Shown here piece by piece: positions 1 through 5,077 of a DNA stretch of 5,077 nucleotides. The notes under the pieces were generated by a model, which searched no databases, had not been told where the DNA came from, and was given only the letters and a program-made list of their open reading frames with translations. A program made the translations under genes and the position numbers. Each line of letters starts with the position of its first letter. Within the stretch, counting starts at the first letter, position 1. The DNA is from an uncultured Oscillospiraceae bacterium. GTDB lineage: Bacteria > Bacillota > Clostridia > Oscillospirales > Acutalibacteraceae. The stretch lies in contig CAJKJS010000134.1 of assembly GCA_905200265.1 (NCBI GenBank), positions 1-5,077 of the forward strand, in the 5' to 3' direction.

Positions 1-33
1 GGCTATGATAGCCTGCCCTTTCTATTTGCCGTT

Positions 34-60
34 TTAACACCGTAAAGCCCCAAATTAAAT
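34..60 (+). promoter_or_regulatory. Weak candidate promoter for the D-2-hydroxyacid dehydrogenase gene
   Basis: TTAACA at 34-39 matches the -35 consensus in five of six bases. TTAAAT at 55-60 matches the -10 consensus in four of six, with a short 15-nt spacer. The stretch is AT-rich and lies 26 nt before the start codon. The poor spacer makes this doubtful, and the gene may instead be transcribed from a promoter upstream of the window. Confidence 0.22.
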
Positions 61-85
61 AAAAAAGAAAGAGGGAATTACTTGT

Positions 86-1066
86 ATGAAAATCACTGTG
101 TTTGAAGTTCGAAATGATGAAAAACTATTTTTGCAGCAAGCCGCGAAACGGATGAATGTCACGCTGGCTATGACAGAACAGCCGCTTGCAGACCATACCA
201 TCAGCCTGGTACAGGGGAGTGAAGGGGTAAGTATTTTAGGTCACAGCGCCATGGACGAAAAAATGCTGGCAAAATTGAAGGAAAAAGGAGTGAAAGCCCT
301 GTCGACCCGTACCATTGGGTTTAACCATATTGATCTGGCCGCCGCACATCGTATGGGGATACGGGTATCCCATGCCAACTATCCACCCAATGGCGTAGCG
401 GATTTTACTGTGATGCTCATGCTCCTTACCCTGCGCAATTATAAACCCGCTATGTGGCGGCAGAATGTGAACGATTATTCTTTAACTGGTTTGCGCGGTC
501 GGGAACTGCGCAGTTTGACGGTAGGGGTTATGGGAACAGGCAGCATTGGCCGGACCGTTATGCAGAATTTAAGCGGATTTGGCTGCCGGCTGCTGGCTTA
601 TGACAAATTCCAAGATGCCCGGGCGGCAGGGCTTGCTCGGTATGTGCCCCTGGAAACCCTCTTGCGCGAAAGTGATGTAATTACCCTGCACATGCCGCTT
701 ACGCCGGAAACCGACCATATTATTGACCGCAAAGCTTTATCCAAAATGAAAGACGGTGTGGTGCTGATCAATACAGCTCGCGGTGCGTTAACCGATATTC
801 ATGCGCTCACAGAAGGGATTGAAACCGGGAAAATCGGCGCATTGGGCATGGACGTGCTGGAAAATGAAGAGGGGATCTATCACAACGACTTGCGGACCGA
901 TATTATCAAAAACCGGGATATGGTATACTTGCGCCAGTTCCCCAATGTGGTGCTAACTCAGCATATGGCGTTTTATACGGAAGAAAGCGTGCGCAGCATG
1001 GCCGATTGCGGAATTGAAACGCTTTGCGATATGCTGACCGGGAAATCCTGTCCGCTGGAACTGTAA
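86..1066 (+). CDS. D-2-hydroxyacid dehydrogenase (VanH / D-lactate dehydrogenase-like)
   Basis: This 326-residue cytoplasmic enzyme should reduce a 2-oxoacid (pyruvate or a bulkier analogue) to the D-2-hydroxyacid with NADH. Residues 74-140 carry the STRTIGFNHID and RGREL blocks typical of the VanH/D-LDH branch. GTGSIG at 150-155 is the dinucleotide-binding loop, and D173 at the end of the following strand (LAYD) is the usual NAD-selecting acid. The catalytic triad is intact: R232 (TARG), E261 (LENE) and H293 (TQHMAFYT), with the same 29- and 32-residue spacings as in Lactobacillus D-LDH. Y99 and F296 sit where the active-site aromatics of D-LDH lie. Length is normal for the family (about 330). 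The start is ATG with GAGGG at 71-75, 10 nt upstream. No vanA or vanX homologue is adjacent, so a fermentative role is more likely than glycopeptide resistance. Substrate preference cannot be read from sequence. Confidence 0.93.
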   Translation: MKITVFEVRNDEKLFLQQAAKRMNVTLAMTEQPLADHTISLVQGSEGVSILGHSAMDEKMLAKLKEKGVKALSTRTIGFNHIDLAAAHRMGIRVSHANYPPNGVADFTVMLMLLTLRNYKPAMWRQNVNDYSLTGLRGRELRSLTVGVMGTGSIGRTVMQNLSGFGCRLLAYDKFQDARAAGLARYVPLETLLRESDVITLHMPLTPETDHIIDRKALSKMKDGVVLINTARGALTDIHALTEGIETGKIGALGMDVLENEEGIYHNDLRTDIIKNRDMVYLRQFPNVVLTQHMAFYTEESVRSMADCGIETLCDMLTGKSCPLEL

Positions 1067-1103
1067 GAAAACCAGTGGGGTTCGGAAAGAAGTCATAAAA
1101 AGC

Positions 1104-1133
1104 TTGTGAAATTGTACGGACATATTGTATAAT
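1104..1133 (+). promoter_or_regulatory. Sigma-A type promoter of the esterase-GH5 operon
   Basis: TTGTGA at 1104-1109 (-35, four of six consensus bases) is followed after 18 nt by a perfect TATAAT at 1128-1133 (-10). The expected transcript start is near 1140, giving a leader of about 25 nt before the ATG at 1166. No terminator separates this site from the dehydrogenase gene, so some read-through from upstream is also possible. Confidence 0.7.
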
Positions 1134-1151
1134 AAGGATACTGACAATATG
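1121..1151. repeat. 8-bp inverted repeat overlapping the -10 box (candidate operator)
   Basis: CATATTGT at 1121-1128 and ACAATATG at 1144-1151 are perfect reverse complements separated by 15 nt, centred at 1136. The left arm runs into the -10 box and the right arm ends directly before the AAAGGAG ribosome binding site. The half-site centres are 23 bp apart, about two helical turns, which would place both on one face of the DNA for a dimeric regulator. The transcript probably starts between the arms, so an RNA hairpin could form only in read-through transcripts from the dehydrogenase gene. The operator role is an inference. Confidence 0.4.
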
Positions 1152-1165
1152 AAAGGAGAACGAGT

Positions 1166-1981
1166 ATGAAACTAATTCGCTGTCATCCGAACCCGCACAC
1201 AAAAGCTTTGCTTACCGGCTATTTGCATGATGAGGATAGCGTCATGTCCCAAAGCCGTGGACCGCGTCCGGCTGTTCTGGTATGCCCGGGGGGCGGGTAT
1301 GAGTACTGCTCGGACCGGGAAGCGGAACCGATCGCCCTGTCTTTCTATGAAAAAGGCTATCAAGCCTTTGTGCTGTATTATTCGCTAAAAGAAGAAGCCG
1401 GAGCTATGCGCCCGCTGATGGATGCTTCGTTTTCCATGATCCTTTTGCGGGATAACGCAAAGGATTGGCAGATTGATCCCGATCACATTGCCGTAGCCGG
1501 TTTTTCGGCAGGGGGCCATGTAGCGGCTTCGTTGGGAATTTTGTGGGATCATGAAGAACTAAAGGCAAAAATGGATACCCAAAAGGGGAAAAACCGCCCG
1601 AATGCCATGATTTTGGGGTATCCGGTGATTACAGCCGGTCCGCTTACGCATGCAGAATCGATATATTGGGTCAGCGGCCAGCATGATATGGGAACACCGG
1701 AAAATGAGTTTTGGGCGTTAGACCGCCATGTCGATAAAAAAACCGTGCCCACCTTTGTATGGCATACGGTAGAGGACGACTGTGTGCCGGTAGAAAATAC
1801 CTTGCGGTTAGTGACGGCGCTGCAGGCCCACCATGTACCGTTTGCCTGCCATATTTTCCCCCGGGGCGGTCATGGGATGAGCCTGTGTAACCAGGAAGTG
1901 TGTACCCCCAATACAGCGGCAGCCGCTTGGGTCCCGTTGTGCCACCAGTGGTTGGCTGAGGAGTTTTCGTTCGTCTATTAA
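1166..1981 (+). CDS. Alpha/beta-hydrolase esterase (BD-FAE / acetylesterase-like)
   Basis: This 271-residue serine hydrolase probably removes acetyl or other acyl groups from carbohydrate. The oxyanion-hole motif PGGGY is at 41-45, and the nucleophile elbow GFSAGG at 112-117 places the serine at S114. The DxxVP motif in HTVEDDCVPVEN gives D204 as the likely catalytic acid, and GGHGMS places the histidine at H236. Order and spacing fit the esterase/lipase branch near acetyl xylan esterases and BD-FAE. No signal peptide is visible, so it should be cytoplasmic. The start is ATG with AAAGGAG at 1152-1158, seven nt upstream. It has its own promoter and lies 21 nt before the GH5 gene, so the two are almost certainly co-transcribed. 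That pairing suggests deacylation of oligosaccharides that the GH5 enzyme then cuts. A general carboxylesterase or peptidase role is not excluded. Confidence 0.9.
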   Translation: MKLIRCHPNPHTKALLTGYLHDEDSVMSQSRGPRPAVLVCPGGGYEYCSDREAEPIALSFYEKGYQAFVLYYSLKEEAGAMRPLMDASFSMILLRDNAKDWQIDPDHIAVAGFSAGGHVAASLGILWDHEELKAKMDTQKGKNRPNAMILGYPVITAGPLTHAESIYWVSGQHDMGTPENEFWALDRHVDKKTVPTFVWHTVEDDCVPVENTLRLVTALQAHHVPFACHIFPRGGHGMSLCNQEVCTPNTAAAAWVPLCHQWLAEEFSFVY

Positions 1982-2002
1982 GAAAAAGGGAGGAGAAAAA
2001 GC

Positions 2003-3673
2003 GTGAGTGAGTTTACAAGAGATCGCGTCAAAGGCTTTTTACATGCAGATGGTCGCCGCATGGTTAACGGCGATGGCGAAGAGGTAATTCTGCGCGGCTG
2101 GGGTATGGGCAACTGGTGTAACCCGGAAGGCTGGATGGTAGGCGGCACGCCCATGTTCCTGGTGGGATTTGAGGGCTGCAACATGCCCCGGCGGTATGAA
2201 CACTGTCGTTCCATTGAACAGTGCATTCGCGAAACCTGCGGCACCGCGTATGCAAAGAGTTTTTGGTCCCGGTGGACGCGGGCTTTTTTGGCGGAAGACG
2301 ATATCGCGTACATGGCCGATTGCGGCATGAATAGCATTCGTCTGCCAATTTCGGCAAGGCTGTTCCTGGAAGAAGAGCCGGGCATTCATTTTAATGAAGA
2401 TTCGTTTGCCATGCTGGATGATGTGCTGGATCTGTGCGAAAAATACCGGCTGTATGCTGTGATTGATATGCACGCAGCTGTGGGCGGTCAAAGCGGACTC
2501 TTGTGTGACGATGGACTGGATAATATTCCTCGCATGTTCTTGGAAGAAGAGAGCCGCGAGCGGACCATGCTTTTGTGGGAGGAAATGGCCCGCCGGTACA
2601 AAGATCGGTGGATTGTGGGGGCGTATGAACTGCTCAATGAACCGATTTCGCCGCCACGGTTTGACTATCTGATTCCGGAACTGGTACGGTTTTACGATGA
2701 AGCCATTGCCCGCATTCGAAAAATCGACACTCAGCATATGTTCAGCCTGGAAGGCCACCGGTTTGCTTCCCGTGTGGACATCTTTACAAAAGACCATGAA
2801 TTTGACCCCGGTTACCACAACTGGCACATTCATATGCACTATGGTCACGATCCGCAGATGCAGACTTTGGCGCCCGTTTTGCGCAAAGCGGAAGAGTGCC
2901 AGGTGCCGATCTGGTCGGGAGAAACCAACGATACTCCCGAGGCCATGGCGGTTTATTACGAAATGCTCACCACAAACCATGCGGGTTATAACCTGTGGAG
3001 CTATAAAATAGCCGAAAATTGCAATGTGACCCATGCGGTGACGTATCCGCTGCCAAAAGATTGGGACAAAATGTACCGTTTTATTTCCGAGGGTGGTCCG
3101 CGGCCTTCGTATGAAGAAAGCCAGCGCATTTTTAATGAGATGCTGGAAAATGTAAAATTTGCTCACTGCAAAAAGGACGAGACGGTGCATCATTATTTGT
3201 TGCGTCAGGCTCCCTTTGCCATCCCTGCTACGGGATATGATGCCATGCCAGGGAAAGGCGTTTCCTTTGGCGGCAGCGATGTCATCGAAAACCAGTTTGG
3301 TTATAGGGTAAAAGACGGCATGCCCATTGAGCCTGATCCCGGGTATCAACCGGCCGATGCGCCCCACTTTGCAGCGATGAGCGGCCAAAAGCCGGAACGG
3401 GAATGGGAACACCTGTCGCTGGTGCTGACCGAAGGGGTATATGCTTGCTATTCGCTCTACCATGTAAAGCCGGGAACAACGGGCACACTGACAGCATTAT
3501 CGGGCAGCCAGGGGACTGTACAGGTGACGATAGCCGGACAGGAAGCGAAAACGCTAACCATAACGGAGGGCGAAAGTGAATCATTCCCTGTGCCGCAGGG
3601 CGAAAAAGTGACCGTCCGTATTGAGGGGATGACCGGACGAGTTCAGCTGAAAACTGTCGCTTTTTGTGTGTAA
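2003..3673 (+). CDS. GH5-family glycoside hydrolase with extra C-terminal domain
   Basis: This 556-residue retaining beta-glycosidase has a GH5 catalytic barrel at about residues 10-385. Visible family landmarks are VILRGWGMGNW (28-38), SIRLP with R113, DMH with H157, YELLNEP with the acid/base E213 after N212, IWSGETN with the nucleophile E307, and NLWSY with W332. The strand where GH5 normally has HxY reads HIHMHY (275-280), so the spacing there is unusual. Residues about 395-556 form a further domain whose end (480-556) alternates short hydrophobic strands with Gly/Thr-rich turns, suggesting a beta-sandwich, possibly carbohydrate-binding. There is no signal peptide, which points to cytoplasmic action on imported oligosaccharides. 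The start is GTG with GGGAGGAG at 1988-1995, seven nt upstream; the first in-frame ATG lies inside the conserved N-terminus (M20). GH5 covers cellulases, mannanases, xylanases and others, and the substrate cannot be read here. Confidence 0.9.
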   Translation: MSEFTRDRVKGFLHADGRRMVNGDGEEVILRGWGMGNWCNPEGWMVGGTPMFLVGFEGCNMPRRYEHCRSIEQCIRETCGTAYAKSFWSRWTRAFLAEDDIAYMADCGMNSIRLPISARLFLEEEPGIHFNEDSFAMLDDVLDLCEKYRLYAVIDMHAAVGGQSGLLCDDGLDNIPRMFLEEESRERTMLLWEEMARRYKDRWIVGAYELLNEPISPPRFDYLIPELVRFYDEAIARIRKIDTQHMFSLEGHRFASRVDIFTKDHEFDPGYHNWHIHMHYGHDPQMQTLAPVLRKAEECQVPIWSGETNDTPEAMAVYYEMLTTNHAGYNLWSYKIAENCNVTHAVTYPLPKDWDKMYRFISEGGPRPSYEESQRIFNEMLENVKFAHCKKDETVHHYLLRQAPFAIPATGYDAMPGKGVSFGGSDVIENQFGYRVKDGMPIEPDPGYQPADAPHFAAMSGQKPEREWEHLSLVLTEGVYACYSLYHVKPGTTGTLTALSGSQGTVQVTIAGQEAKTLTITEGESESFPVPQGEKVTVRIEGMTGRVQLKTVAFCV

Positions 3674-3682
3674 AGAAAAACG

Positions 3683-3718
3683 AGGCAAAGCTTTAAACAG
3701 GCTTTGCCTTTTTCTTTT
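3683..3718 (+). terminator. Intrinsic terminator of the esterase-GH5 operon
   Basis: AGGCAAAGC at 3683-3691 and GCTTTGCCT at 3701-3709 form a perfect 9-bp stem with a 9-nt loop. It is followed by a U-rich tail (TTTTTCTTTT, 3709-3718) and starts 10 nt after the GH5 stop codon. It separates the operon from the MATE transcription unit, whose -35 box begins only 10 nt further on. Confidence 0.93.
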
Positions 3719-3727
3719 CAAACTGGG

Positions 3728-3756
3728 ATGACAAACCGCACAGGCTGCGGTATAAT
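3728..3756 (+). promoter_or_regulatory. Strong sigma-A type promoter of the MATE gene
   Basis: ATGACA at 3728-3733 matches the -35 consensus in five of six bases, and TATAAT at 3751-3756 is a perfect -10, with the optimal 17-nt spacer. Transcription should begin near 3763, giving an untranslated leader of about 150 nt before the transporter start. Confidence 0.8.
3735..3751. promoter_or_regulatory. Candidate operator: dyad ACCGCA-N5-TGCGGT in the promoter spacer
   Basis: ACCGCA at 3735-3740 and TGCGGT at 3746-3751 are perfect reverse complements with a 5-bp centre. The dyad fills the spacer between the -35 and -10 boxes almost exactly. A dimeric regulator bound here would block RNA polymerase; drug-efflux genes are often controlled this way by TetR, MarR or MerR proteins. 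No regulator gene is visible in the window, so the role is inferred. Confidence 0.45.
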
Positions 3757-3850
3757 AAAAAAATAACCGGATTTTAGCGGCAAAAATTCGGACAACAGTA
3801 GGACTTTTGGCGAAAAACAGTACCCGTAAAAGGGGCTGGACAGGAACCGA

Positions 3851-3871
3851 ATGCGGCAGCCCTGCTCATAA
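3851..3871 (+). CDS. Possible 6-codon leader peptide (MRQPCS)
   Basis: ATG at 3851 opens a 6-codon frame, Met-Arg-Gln-Pro-Cys-Ser, ending in TAA at 3869-3871. An AGGA at 3842-3845 lies 5 nt upstream as a possible ribosome binding site. The frame covers 3860-3864, the segment that could sequester the transporter Shine-Dalgarno, so a ribosome on it would open that helix. This resembles the layout of translational attenuation upstream of some drug-resistance genes. Very short frames are common by chance, so support is weak. Confidence 0.2.
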   Translation: MRQPCS

Positions 3872-3896
3872 CCTGCTTTGCAGGCCAAGAATATAC

Positions 3897-3906
3897 AGGG
3901 AGATGA
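3897..3906 (+). promoter_or_regulatory. Ribosome binding site that supports the TTG start of the MATE gene
   Basis: AGGGAGATGA resembles the 16S-complementary GGAGGTGA with one mismatch in its last eight bases. It lies about 10-11 nt before TTG at 3914 and about 20 nt before the next in-frame start, ATG at 3923, which has no site of its own. This favours TTG. Its CAGGG portion can pair with 3860-3864. Confidence 0.55.
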
Positions 3907-3913
3907 AAATAGT

Positions 3914-5077
3914 TTGACAACGATGAAAGCGGACCTGAGTACGGGATCAATTGGCAAATGGATGGTAAAACTAGCCGTTCCTTCCATTGTAGCGCAGATG
4001 ATCAACGCACTCTATAACATTGTAGACCGAATCTACATTGGCCATATGGGGGATGACAGCAGTTTAGCACTGACCGGGGTAGGGTTGTGTTTTCCCATTT
4101 TAATGGTGATTTCGGCTTTTTCAGCGTTTGTGGGGATGGGCGGAGGACCGCGGGCTTCCATTGCCATGGGGCAGAAAAATATGGAAGGCGCCGAAAAAAT
4201 TCTGAGCAACTGCTTTACGTTGCTGCTGGGTATTTCGGTGGTTCTGACAGTGGTATTGCTGCCTCTGCGGGAACCGTTGCTGCTGTGCTTTGGTGCCAGT
4301 GAGGAAACGTTGCCCTATGCGGAAAGTTACCTGGCGATTTATCTGTGTGGCACTGTGTTTGTCCAAATGTCGTTAGGGATGAATACCTTTATTACCGTAC
4401 AGGGACGGGCTACCATCAGTATGTTGACGGTGTTAATTGGCGCTGTTATCAATATTGGCCTAGATCCGCTGTTTATTTATACCTTTGGTATGGGGGTACA
4501 GGGCGCAGCACTAGCTACCGTGATTTCGCAGGCAGTTTCCTGTGCCTGGGTCTTGCAATTTTTATTCAGCCGCCGTTCGTCGCTGCGTATTCGCCGGGAA
4601 TATTTACGTCCGCAATGGCGGGTACTGGCGCCGGTTATGGCACTGGGCCTTTCGCCATTTATTATGCAGGCGACGGAAAGTGCCACCAATGTCGTTTTTA
4701 ATACGCAGCTGCAAACATATGGGGGCGATCTTGCGGTAGGCGCTATGACAATCTGTAGCAGTGTGTTGCAGATGATGTTTTTGCCCATGCAGGGACTGGC
4801 TCAGGGAGCCCAACCCATTATCAGTTTTAATTATGGGGCCAAAAAGCCCGAGCGAGTGCGGCGCACCTTTATGATGTTATTGGTATGGGAAATCTTTTTC
4901 TATGTTCTGTTGTTCCTGGCTTGTCAGTTGATTCCGGATGTGCTGGTTTCTCTGTTTAATGATAACCCGGACTTTACGGACCATGCTGTGTGGGCGCTGC
5001 AAATTTATATGGCAGGGTGTATCATGATGTCGGTACAGGGTTCCTGCCAGCAGACTTTTGTGGCCTTGGGCGAATCG
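3914..5077 (+). CDS. MATE-family efflux transporter, MepA-like (3' end cut by window)
   Basis: The frame is open for 388 codons to the window end; MATE proteins are usually about 450 residues, so roughly the last 60 are missing. It is an inner-membrane antiporter expected to export drugs or cationic metabolites using a proton or sodium gradient. Ten hydrophobic segments of the usual twelve can be seen, at roughly residues 17-40, 55-78, 98-120, 135-160, 168-190, 195-218, 240-262, 275-300, 318-342 and 358-382. Family marks are LAVPSIVAQMINALYNIVD (20-38) followed by IYIGH, NIGLDPLFIY (180-189) in the fifth segment, and GLAQGAQPIISFNYGA (294-309), typical of the MepA branch. The cytoplasmic loop between the two halves is basic (SRRSSLRIRREYLR). 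The start TTG is chosen from its Shine-Dalgarno; ATG at 3923 (three codons later) is the alternative. It is transcribed alone from its own promoter. Substrate is unknown. Confidence 0.9.
   Translation, partial: MTTMKADLSTGSIGKWMVKLAVPSIVAQMINALYNIVDRIYIGHMGDDSSLALTGVGLCFPILMVISAFSAFVGMGGGPRASIAMGQKNMEGAEKILSNCFTLLLGISVVLTVVLLPLREPLLLCFGASEETLPYAESYLAIYLCGTVFVQMSLGMNTFITVQGRATISMLTVLIGAVINIGLDPLFIYTFGMGVQGAALATVISQAVSCAWVLQFLFSRRSSLRIRREYLRPQWRVLAPVMALGLSPFIMQATESATNVVFNTQLQTYGGDLAVGAMTICSSVLQMMFLPMQGLAQGAQPIISFNYGAKKPERVRRTFMMLLVWEIFFYVLLFLACQLIPDVLVSLFNDNPDFTDHAVWALQIYMAGCIMMSVQGSCQQTFVALGES

Larger units (their letters stand above)
3763..3913 (+). promoter_or_regulatory. Structured 5' leader of the MATE mRNA (possible translational switch, class unknown)
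   Basis: This is about 150 nt of untranslated RNA between the predicted transcript start and the transporter. Hairpin 1 is 9 bp (3767-3775 with 3783-3791, one G-U pair, 7-nt loop). GGGCTG at 3833-3838 can pair with CAGCCC at 3857-3862, enclosing a small CCG/CGG stem. CCTGC at 3872-3876 and GCAGG at 3880-3884 form a tight hairpin. CCCTG at 3860-3864 can pair with CAGGG at 3896-3900, which includes part of the Shine-Dalgarno. The second and fourth pairings share 3860-3862 and exclude each other. ATTCGG at 3786-3791 can leave hairpin 1 to pair with CCGAAT at 3847-3852. No U-tract follows any hairpin, so control would be of translation. Five- and six-bp pairings arise by chance in 150 nt. I see no match to guanidine, yybP-ykoY, cobalamin, TPP, FMN, SAM or ZTP riboswitch cores. 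Confidence 0.4.

Noticed and set aside
1..26. Hairpin GGCTA-TGA-TAGCC followed by a pyrimidine-rich stretch, possible end of an upstream terminator
   Set aside because: The stem is only 5 bp with a 3-nt loop, the tail is not a real U-tract, and the upstream side is outside the window.
1070..1082. AACC/GGTT hairpin after the dehydrogenase stop codon
   Set aside because: A 4-bp stem with no following U-run is too weak to be called a terminator.
906..1202. Two - strand frames (64 and 98 codons) over the dehydrogenase/esterase junction
   Set aside because: They overlap the conserved C-terminus of the dehydrogenase and the operon promoter and encode no recognisable motif.
2039..3463. 474-codon open frame on the - strand opposite the GH5 gene
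   Set aside because: It is exactly codon-aligned with the GH5 frame, so it can stop only at sense TTA, CTA or TCA codons, which this gene rarely uses; it ends at the TTA of Leu13. The peptide resembles no family, while the sense protein has full GH5 motifs.
3794..3822. Direct repeat AACAGTA at 3794-3800 and 3816-3822
   Set aside because: Two 7-base copies 22 bp apart in an A-rich leader are not distinctive enough to call an operator or RNA motif.
3903..3917. Micro-ORF MKIV whose TGA overlaps the transporter TTG start
   Set aside because: The Shine-Dalgarno runs into this ATG, leaving almost no spacing, and four codons are easily open by chance. The ATG bases are better explained as part of the extended ribosome binding site.
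3718..4005. 95-codon frame on the - strand across the MATE leader and gene start
   Set aside because: It overlaps the MATE promoter, leader and first codons and shows no recognisable domain. The + strand has a convincing promoter and transporter here.
4345..4701. 118-codon + strand frame within the MATE gene
   Set aside because: It is out of frame with the transporter, whose reading frame is continuous and carries MATE motifs; the alternative peptide has none.

Overview
The window looks like chromosomal DNA of an anaerobic, probably gut-associated member of the Bacillota (Clostridia). This is inferred from strong Shine-Dalgarno sites (AAAGGAG, GGGAGGAG), sigma-A type promoters, a compact one-directional layout and the gene families present: a VanH/D-lactate-dehydrogenase-like enzyme, a BD-FAE-like esterase, a signal-less GH5 enzyme and a MepA-type MATE pump. 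Genus cannot be assigned from the sequence alone. All genes are on the + strand.

Layout. (1) Positions 1-85 hold only a weak possible promoter and a modest ribosome binding site. (2) 86-1066 encodes a complete D-2-hydroxyacid dehydrogenase with its Rossmann motif and Arg/Glu/His triad intact. (3) 1067-1165 has no terminator but carries a good promoter (TTGTGA-18-TATAAT) overlapped by an 8-bp inverted repeat. (4) 1166-1981 (alpha/beta-hydrolase esterase) and 2003-3673 (GH5 glycosidase with an extra C-terminal domain) are 21 nt apart and form a two-gene operon ending in a clear intrinsic terminator at 3683-3718. (5) 3719-3913 is a dense regulatory region: a near-consensus promoter (ATGACA-17-TATAAT) with a perfect 6-bp dyad inside its spacer, then about 150 nt of untranslated leader with several alternative pairings, a possible 6-codon leader ORF, and a Shine-Dalgarno that can pair with an upstream segment. 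(6) 3914-5077 is a MATE-family efflux transporter cut off by the window end after 388 codons.

How the parts may work together. The esterase and the GH5 enzyme both lack signal peptides, so they probably act in the cytoplasm on imported, acylated oligosaccharides. The upstream dehydrogenase would fit a fermentative role (pyruvate to D-lactate or a related 2-oxoacid reduction); no D-Ala-D-Lac ligase or VanX gene is present here to support a vancomycin-resistance role. The MATE gene is a separate transcription unit. The most unusual part of the window is its leader, which looks able to control translation of the pump; I could not match it to any riboswitch class I know.
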